Part shown: positions 59,233-64,000 of the stretch, piece by piece
Numbering within the stretch: the first letter of the stretch is position 1
How the letters are laid out: each line of letters begins with the position of its first letter
Source of the DNA: Pseudoduganella albidiflava
GTDB taxonomy: Bacteria; Pseudomonadota; Gammaproteobacteria; Burkholderiales; Burkholderiaceae_D
NCBI RefSeq assembly: GCF_004322755.1
Contig: NZ_CP036401.1
Location: 5,890,001-5,954,000 of the forward strand
Direction: 5' to 3'
Length of the DNA: 64,000 nucleotides
Notes under the pieces: generated by a model
What the model was told of the DNA's origin: nothing
Seen by the model: only the letters and a program-made list of their open reading frames with translations
Database searches by the model: none
Translations under genes and position numbers: made by a program

Positions 59233-62034
59233 ATGCTTGCCACCGACCGCCCTTTCCTCAGCGCCGCCACACCTGCCGACGATAGCGGAGCGGTCGCCAC
59301 CGGCGCCCATATCGAGCTGACATTCTCGACAGCGGTAAAGGCCGGCAGCGGCAAGATCTACGTGACGAACGGGGCGACCCAGACCTACCTGGGCCGCGAT
59401 GGCCTGCTGCACACGCGCATCGTCGGCGCCACCGATACGCGCGCCATCGATATCGGCGACACCAGCCAGGTGACGATTGCCGGCAACAAGGTGACCATCG
59501 ATCCCGCCGCCGACCTGCTCGGCAACATGGCCTACAGCGTGGTGATGGAAGCCGGCGTGCTGGTGGACCAGGCCGGCAACGCCTATGCCGGCCTGGTGGA
59601 CGGCAACCGGCTCGATTTCACGACCGCGCAGCCGGGCGACATCACGCCGCCATCCGTATTGTCGCTGGCGCTGTCCGACGACCACCTGGAAACGGGCGAG
59701 CACGCCCTGCTGACGCTGACGCTGAGCGAAGCCGTCAGCGGCATCACGCTGGCGGACTTCGCGGTCGAGGGCGGCCTCCTCGAAGATCTGGCGACGCTGG
59801 ACGGCATCACGTGGACCGCGCGGCTGGTGCCGGATGCTGGCAGCGAAGGCAGCGGCTCGGTGGCATTCGCGCCATCCGCCGCGGTGGACCAGGCCGGCAA
59901 TCAAGGCATTGGTGCGCCGGCCACGGCATCCTTCACCTACGCCACGCCGGCCAGCCTGTCGCTCCGGCTGTGGAACGACAGCGGCATCGACGACACCGAC
60001 TTCATCACCAATGCCGGCAGCGACCAGGGCCTGGAGATCCACTGCGCGCTGCCGCTCGGCGAGGGCGACCGGGTGCAGGTATCGGTCGACGGCGCCGAAT
60101 TCATCGACGCGCAACAGGGCGAAGGCTACGGCTACTGGTTCGCCAGCGGACTGCAGCTGGCGGCCGCCGAAGGCACGCTTACGGTACGCGTGGTGGACGC
60201 GGCCGGCACGGTGCGGACCAGCGTGGCGCAGCAATACGTCGTGGACACCGCCGCCCCCGAAGCCTCGGCACGGGCCGCGACAACCGCGCTGGCGCCGGAC
60301 AGCGATTCCGGCACCGCAGGCGACGGCATCACCAGTGCCGGGCAGCCGTGGGTGGTGGTGACGCTGGCCGGCAAGGCGGGCTACCGCCCCGGCGACGTGA
60401 TCGAAGTGCAGGAAGACGGCTATGAAGGGCCGCCCGCCGGGCGCACCGTGCTGCAAGCCGGCTACTTCGATGCCGGCGGCAACCTGGTGTCGCAGTCGGT
60501 GCGGGTGCAGCTCACCGGCGGCATGCTGCATGGCGCCGAGGGCATCCACACCTTCTTCGTGCGCATCGCCGATGTCGCCGGCAATACCGTGCCCGGCGAC
60601 TACAGCGCGCAGATGCTGCAGCTGGCGATCGACACCACGGCGCCCACCCTGGCCGATACGGCGCCGGATGAAGGCGATGTCGTGGAGGGCACGCTGCCCA
60701 CCATCACGCTGACGTTCGACGAAGAGATGGTGCTGGACGCCGCGACCATGCTGGTGCTGGCCAGCGATTCCGGCGACGTGCAGGAGTTCAGTGGCAAAGC
60801 GGGCGACCTGCTCTGGAACGGCGACACCCGGGAATTGACGCTGACGCTGAAGCACGCGCTCGACGCTGGCACGCACTACCGGCTGGCGACGCAGGGCCCC
60901 CTGCAGGATGCGGCGGGCAACGCGGGCTGGGTGGCCGACTCGGTGCTGCTGCGCTTCGACACGGCGCAAGGGGGCGATGGCGAGGTGATCGTCGTTCCCG
61001 TCACGCCGGAGCTGTCCCTGCACGTGGACAGCGCCAGCGCTTCCGATCCCGGCGGCGAGGCGCAGGATGGCGTGACGAACGACGTGCGCGTCGACGTCGC
61101 CGGCCTGCAGCCCGGCGGGTCGTGGGAATACAGCGTGAATGGCGGCGAAAGCTGGCAGGCCGGCTTCGCCGATTACTTCAAGCTCGACCCCGTGTCCGCG
61201 ACCTATGGCGAAGGCCAGGTGCGCGTGCGCCAGTACGAAGCCGGTCCGGAAAGCCAGGTCAGCGAAACGGGCATGCTGGGGCCGATCGCGATCGACCTGA
61301 CGGCACCGGGCGTGACGATCGACTACGCGTCGTTCGACTTCATCGCCGGCAGCAGCACGATCACGGGACAGGTGATGGGCGAGTTCGACGAGGGCGACCT
61401 GGTCGAGTTCACGGTGGACCGCGGCGTGACCTGGCAGCGCGCCGCGCTGGACGGCTATCTCTACCTGCACGACGTCGAGCTGGGCTATGGCGGCACGATC
61501 GGCCTGCGCGTTGCCGATGAAGCGGGCAACCTGGGCGGCCCGTTCTTCAATGCCAGCACGGTCTACGTGGCCGACGGCTATGGCGGCGCGTTCGACATCG
61601 GCGAGGGCGAGGCGCTGTTCGCGCAGGCTGGCGACGACCGCATCAGCGCCGGCAGCACCGGCTTCGCCTTCCTCGACGGCGGCGAGGGCCACGATACGCT
61701 GGACGTTTCCCAGGTGGCGCGCACCGGCGACGCGGCCTTCGCCATGCTCGACCTGGCCGATATCGCCGGCCACCTGGCCAATATCGAGGCGATCGACCTG
61801 GGCGACGGTGGCAGCACCGCGTTCGAACTGGCGTTCAACACCGAATCGGCACTCGCCATGACCGGTGGCGGCCCGCTGCGCATCGCCGGCGGCGCGGACG
61901 ACAAGGTCACCCTCGATGACAGCCAGTGGCTATGGGAAAACGGCGACGGGGAGTTCACGACCTGGTACAACGGCAGCGTGGCGATCACGGTCGATAACGA
62001 TATCGACCTGGTCGGCAACTTCGTGCTGGTCTGA
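59233..62034 (+). CDS. Large Ig-like repeat protein with RTX-type motif, probable type I secretion substrate
   Basis: A 933-residue acidic protein without a signal peptide. It begins MLATDRPFLSAATPADDSG. Successive beta-sandwich modules follow: an SbsA-type Ig-like module (about 10-130), further Ig-like modules with recurring VDQAGN and DAAGN turns, and DTTAPTLADTAPDEGDVV marking module borders. Near residue 816 there is one RTX-like GGEGHDTLD, and the protein ends in a short hydrophobic VGNFVLV. Absence of a leader, acidic composition and the RTX motif suit secretion by a T1SS. No transporter is next to it. The start is at the ATG nearest the conserved part; its ribosome binding site is weak. 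Adhesion or biofilm use is inference. Confidence 0.75.
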   Translation: MLATDRPFLSAATPADDSGAVATGAHIELTFSTAVKAGSGKIYVTNGATQTYLGRDGLLHTRIVGATDTRAIDIGDTSQVTIAGNKVTIDPAADLLGNMAYSVVMEAGVLVDQAGNAYAGLVDGNRLDFTTAQPGDITPPSVLSLALSDDHLETGEHALLTLTLSEAVSGITLADFAVEGGLLEDLATLDGITWTARLVPDAGSEGSGSVAFAPSAAVDQAGNQGIGAPATASFTYATPASLSLRLWNDSGIDDTDFITNAGSDQGLEIHCALPLGEGDRVQVSVDGAEFIDAQQGEGYGYWFASGLQLAAAEGTLTVRVVDAAGTVRTSVAQQYVVDTAAPEASARAATTALAPDSDSGTAGDGITSAGQPWVVVTLAGKAGYRPGDVIEVQEDGYEGPPAGRTVLQAGYFDAGGNLVSQSVRVQLTGGMLHGAEGIHTFFVRIADVAGNTVPGDYSAQMLQLAIDTTAPTLADTAPDEGDVVEGTLPTITLTFDEEMVLDAATMLVLASDSGDVQEFSGKAGDLLWNGDTRELTLTLKHALDAGTHYRLATQGPLQDAAGNAGWVADSVLLRFDTAQGGDGEVIVVPVTPELSLHVDSASASDPGGEAQDGVTNDVRVDVAGLQPGGSWEYSVNGGESWQAGFADYFKLDPVSATYGEGQVRVRQYEAGPESQVSETGMLGPIAIDLTAPGVTIDYASFDFIAGSSTITGQVMGEFDEGDLVEFTVDRGVTWQRAALDGYLYLHDVELGYGGTIGLRVADEAGNLGGPFFNASTVYVADGYGGAFDIGEGEALFAQAGDDRISAGSTGFAFLDGGEGHDTLDVSQVARTGDAAFAMLDLADIAGHLANIEAIDLGDGGSTAFELAFNTESALAMTGGGPLRIAGGADDKVTLDDSQWLWENGDGEFTTWYNGSVAITVDNDIDLVGNFVLV

Positions 62035-62041
62035 CGGCGGC

Positions 62042-62950
62042 CTACAGGCTGCGGCGGCTCTCGAAGTAGCGCCATTCCCCGGTCAGCGGATCGGGGAAGC
62101 CGATCGCCCGCGCCAGCAGTTTCAGCGGTGCGGACACATCCTCGCCCTTGCATGGCAACGCCACCGGGTAGAACGCATCGTTGACGATCGGGATGCCCAG
62201 CGCGGCCAGGTGCACGCGCAACTGGTGCTGCCGCCCCGTGTGCGGCCACAGGCGATACAGCACGTGTTCGCCGCGCTGCCCGGCGATATCGATCATGGTT
62301 TCCGAATTCGGCTCGCCCGGCGCTTCCTTCATCGTGAAGAACTTATCGCCCTGCACCATGCGGCTGCGGTAGCTGAACGGGAAGGTGCGTCCCGGCAGCG
62401 GGCCGGCCAGCGCCTCGTACTCCTTTTGCACCACACGCTGCTGGAACAGCGACTGGTACGCGCCGCGGCTGTCGAGGTTGCGGGAAAAGACGACGATGCC
62501 GGCGGTTTCGCGGTCGAGCCGGTGGATCGGCACCAGTTCCTCGATGCCGAGCCTGGCGCGCAGGCGCACCAGCAAGGTCTCCTTCAGGAAGCGGCCGGTG
62601 GGAATCGTGGGCAGGAAATGCGGCTTGTCGGCGACTACGATGTGCTCGTCCTGGTACAGCACCTCTTCCTCGAACGGAATCGGCGCCTCGTACTCCAGCT
62701 CGCGGTAGTAGAAGATGCGCAGGTTGCGGCGATACGGCGACGACGGCTGCAGCGCCCTGCCCTGCGCGTCGACCACGTCGCCGCGCGCCATCCGCTCGCG
62801 CCACTGCGCCTCGGTCACGGCGGGATAGTTCGCCACCATGAAGGTGATCAGGTCGGGCCAGTCGCCCTCGGGCAGCCACAGGTAGCTGGGCGTGACGCCG
62901 TCGCGCATGGGCAACGGCGCCTTGCCGTGGAACTTGACGGTGGATGACAT
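62042..62950 (-). CDS. RluA-family pseudouridine synthase
   Basis: A 302-residue enzyme with the RluA signature HRLDRETAGIVVFS, including the catalytic aspartate. FLKETLLVRLRARL and HTGRQHQLRVHLAALGIPI complete the fold. There is no obvious S4 domain at the N-terminus. It isomerises uridine in rRNA or tRNA; which position cannot be told. The start is MSSTVKFHG; codons upstream of it are not conserved-looking. It converges with the Ig-like gene with only seven bases between the stops. Confidence 0.9.
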   Translation of the reverse strand: MSSTVKFHGKAPLPMRDGVTPSYLWLPEGDWPDLITFMVANYPAVTEAQWRERMARGDVVDAQGRALQPSSPYRRNLRIFYYRELEYEAPIPFEEEVLYQDEHIVVADKPHFLPTIPTGRFLKETLLVRLRARLGIEELVPIHRLDRETAGIVVFSRNLDSRGAYQSLFQQRVVQKEYEALAGPLPGRTFPFSYRSRMVQGDKFFTMKEAPGEPNSETMIDIAGQRGEHVLYRLWPHTGRQHQLRVHLAALGIPIVNDAFYPVALPCKGEDVSAPLKLLARAIGFPDPLTGEWRYFESRRSL

Positions 62951-62966
62951 GCGGGAAAAGCGGGTG

Positions 62967-63878
62967 TTACGTTTTCGGCAGCGGCGTGGTGCGGTAGGCT
63001 GGCAGCTTGGCCACCGTGGTGCCGCGCGTGCGCGCATACACCGGCAGCACCAGCGGCATGCTCTTGTTCATCTCGGCGATGCGGGTTTCACCGCTCGGGT
63101 GAGTGGACAGGAACTCGATCGGCGCGCGCGCGTTGACGGCGCCCATTTTCTGCCACAACGCGACGCCGGCGCGCGGATCGAAGCCGGCGCGTGCCGCCAG
63201 GTCGATGCCGACCAGGTCGGCCTCGGTTTCCTCGCCGCGCGAGAATTTCAGCACGGCCGCCTGGGCCGCCATGCGGCCACCGAAGTCCGTCAGGTTCGGG
63301 TCGATGCCGAACAGTGCCGAGGCGGCGATGCCGCCCAGCTTGCCGGCGATCGCGGCCACCTGCGATTCGCCCTGCCGCTTGCGCGCATGTTCGCGCAGTG
63401 CGTGGGCGATTTCGTGGCCCATCACCATGGCCACTTCATCGTCCGTCATGTTCAGCTTGGTCAAGATGCCGGTGAAGAAGGCGATGCGCCCGCCAGGCAT
63501 GCAGAAGGCGTTGACCTGGTCCGAATTGAGCAGGTTGACTTCCCAGTTCCAGTCCGCCGCCTCGGGATTCCAGCGGCCCACGTGCGGGATGATGCGTTTC
63601 GCGATGGCGCGCAGCCGCTGCACTTGCGGATGATTGTCGTCGACCAGCGCGTCCTTCTGGTCGGCTTCCTTCAGCAGCGCGTCGTACTGCAGCTTCGATT
63701 GCTCGTTGACGGTTTGCTCGTCGGAAAACACGCGCAGGCGCGACAGGCGCGTGACGGGAATGCCGTCCGACGCCTGGGCGGCAGGCGCGCTCTGCGCCGG
63801 CGCGGATTGGTGGGCTGCCGCCAGCTGCATGCTGGTGGCAAGGGTGATGAGGGCCAGGCTATGTTTGAGTGATTTCAT
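62967..63878 (-). CDS. M48 family zinc metallopeptidase, exported
   Basis: A 303-residue protein with signal peptide MKSLKHSLALITLATSMQLAAA. The zinc motif HEIAH is at residues 155-159, and the third ligand is in GEETEADLVG. This is the M48B arrangement of periplasmic or membrane-associated peptidases such as BepA and LoiP, which act in envelope quality control. No TPR region follows, so it is closer to LoiP/YggG in size. It ends 16 bases before the pseudouridine synthase start on the same strand. Confidence 0.9.
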   Translation of the reverse strand: MKSLKHSLALITLATSMQLAAAHQSAPAQSAPAAQASDGIPVTRLSRLRVFSDEQTVNEQSKLQYDALLKEADQKDALVDDNHPQVQRLRAIAKRIIPHVGRWNPEAADWNWEVNLLNSDQVNAFCMPGGRIAFFTGILTKLNMTDDEVAMVMGHEIAHALREHARKRQGESQVAAIAGKLGGIAASALFGIDPNLTDFGGRMAAQAAVLKFSRGEETEADLVGIDLAARAGFDPRAGVALWQKMGAVNARAPIEFLSTHPSGETRIAEMNKSMPLVLPVYARTRGTTVAKLPAYRTTPLPKT

Positions 63879-64000
63879 GATTTAGTTCCATACGTCCATG
63901 ACATTATGTACATTCCACGGTCGTTGGCCACACGATACCATATGCCGGCCCGGGGCCCGATTCACCCGGCCTTGTCAACGGCTGCCGGCACCGTTGCGCT
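63879..64000. other. Upstream region of the M48 gene
   Basis: These last bases hold no gene I can support. They presumably include the promoter of the M48 peptidase, with no clear hexamers. Confidence 0.4.

Noticed and set aside
59134..61773. An 879-codon minus-strand frame opposite the Ig-like gene
   Set aside because: The composition is that of a reverse-complement shadow. The plus-strand product has repeating Ig-like modules, which is stronger evidence.

Overview
The window is GC-rich chromosomal DNA from a betaproteobacterium, most likely the family Oxalobacteraceae (Massilia / Duganella / Pseudoduganella group). The evidence is conserved gene order (def-fmt divergent from a LysM-dprA-smg-topB row; rsmB-DUF4390-ntrY-ntrX; mreBCD-mrdA-rodA-rlpA divergent from gatCAB; argS-SPOR-dsbA-SDR-birA-coaX), DUF3567 and DUF4390 genes, and PEP-CTERM proteins ending in the VPEPGTWAML sorting signal. 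Genus was judged from remembered gene order, not from a search. Almost all of the window is coding. I see no rRNA, tRNA, CRISPR array, insertion sequence or prophage gene.

Layout. 1-10.5 kb: a truncated secreted-type hydrolase, a NatAB-like ABC exporter, OsmC, the YpfJ zinc peptidase, coq7, an unknown helical gene, then an ABC ATPase paired with a 1192-residue permease/M1-aminopeptidase fusion. 10.6-19.9 kb: two small unknown or DUF proteins surrounded by short tandem repeats, then topB, smg, dprA and a LysM protein on the minus strand and def-fmt on the plus strand. 19.9-25.7 kb: two tandem PEP-CTERM paralogues with an EF-hand loop and a duplicated promoter, then metH. 25.7-31.8 kb: a repeat element, a DrrAB-like exporter, an EAL-HDOD protein, a class II glutamine amidotransferase, DUF3567, a degenerate CobW-like protein and a response regulator. 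31.9-36.7 kb: ntrY, DUF4390 and rsmB. 37-43.2 kb: argS through coaX and two SPOR proteins, with ATGA or TAATG overlaps through the middle. 43.4-50.8 kb: the rod-shape elongasome operon mreB-mreC-mreD-mrdA-rodA-rlpA. 51-54.4 kb: gatCAB. 54.6-64 kb: DUF1176, a PPOX-fold protein, an alpha/beta hydrolase, an unknown gene, pyrE and xth divergent, a long Ig-like repeat protein of type I secretion character, an RluA-type pseudouridine synthase and an M48 peptidase.

How the genes work together. MreBCD, PBP2, RodA, RlpA and three SPOR proteins serve lateral wall growth and septal peptidoglycan. Def, Fmt, ArgS, GatCAB, RsmB and the pseudouridine synthase serve translation. NtrY with an NtrX-like regulator is a two-component system. 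BirA, CoaX, MetH, Coq7 and PyrE are cofactor and biosynthetic genes. The least ordinary content lies between and at the ends of genes: dispersed palindromic (REP-like) repeats at three loci, and many short tandem repeats (units of 11 to 31 bp) that often include or touch stop codons.
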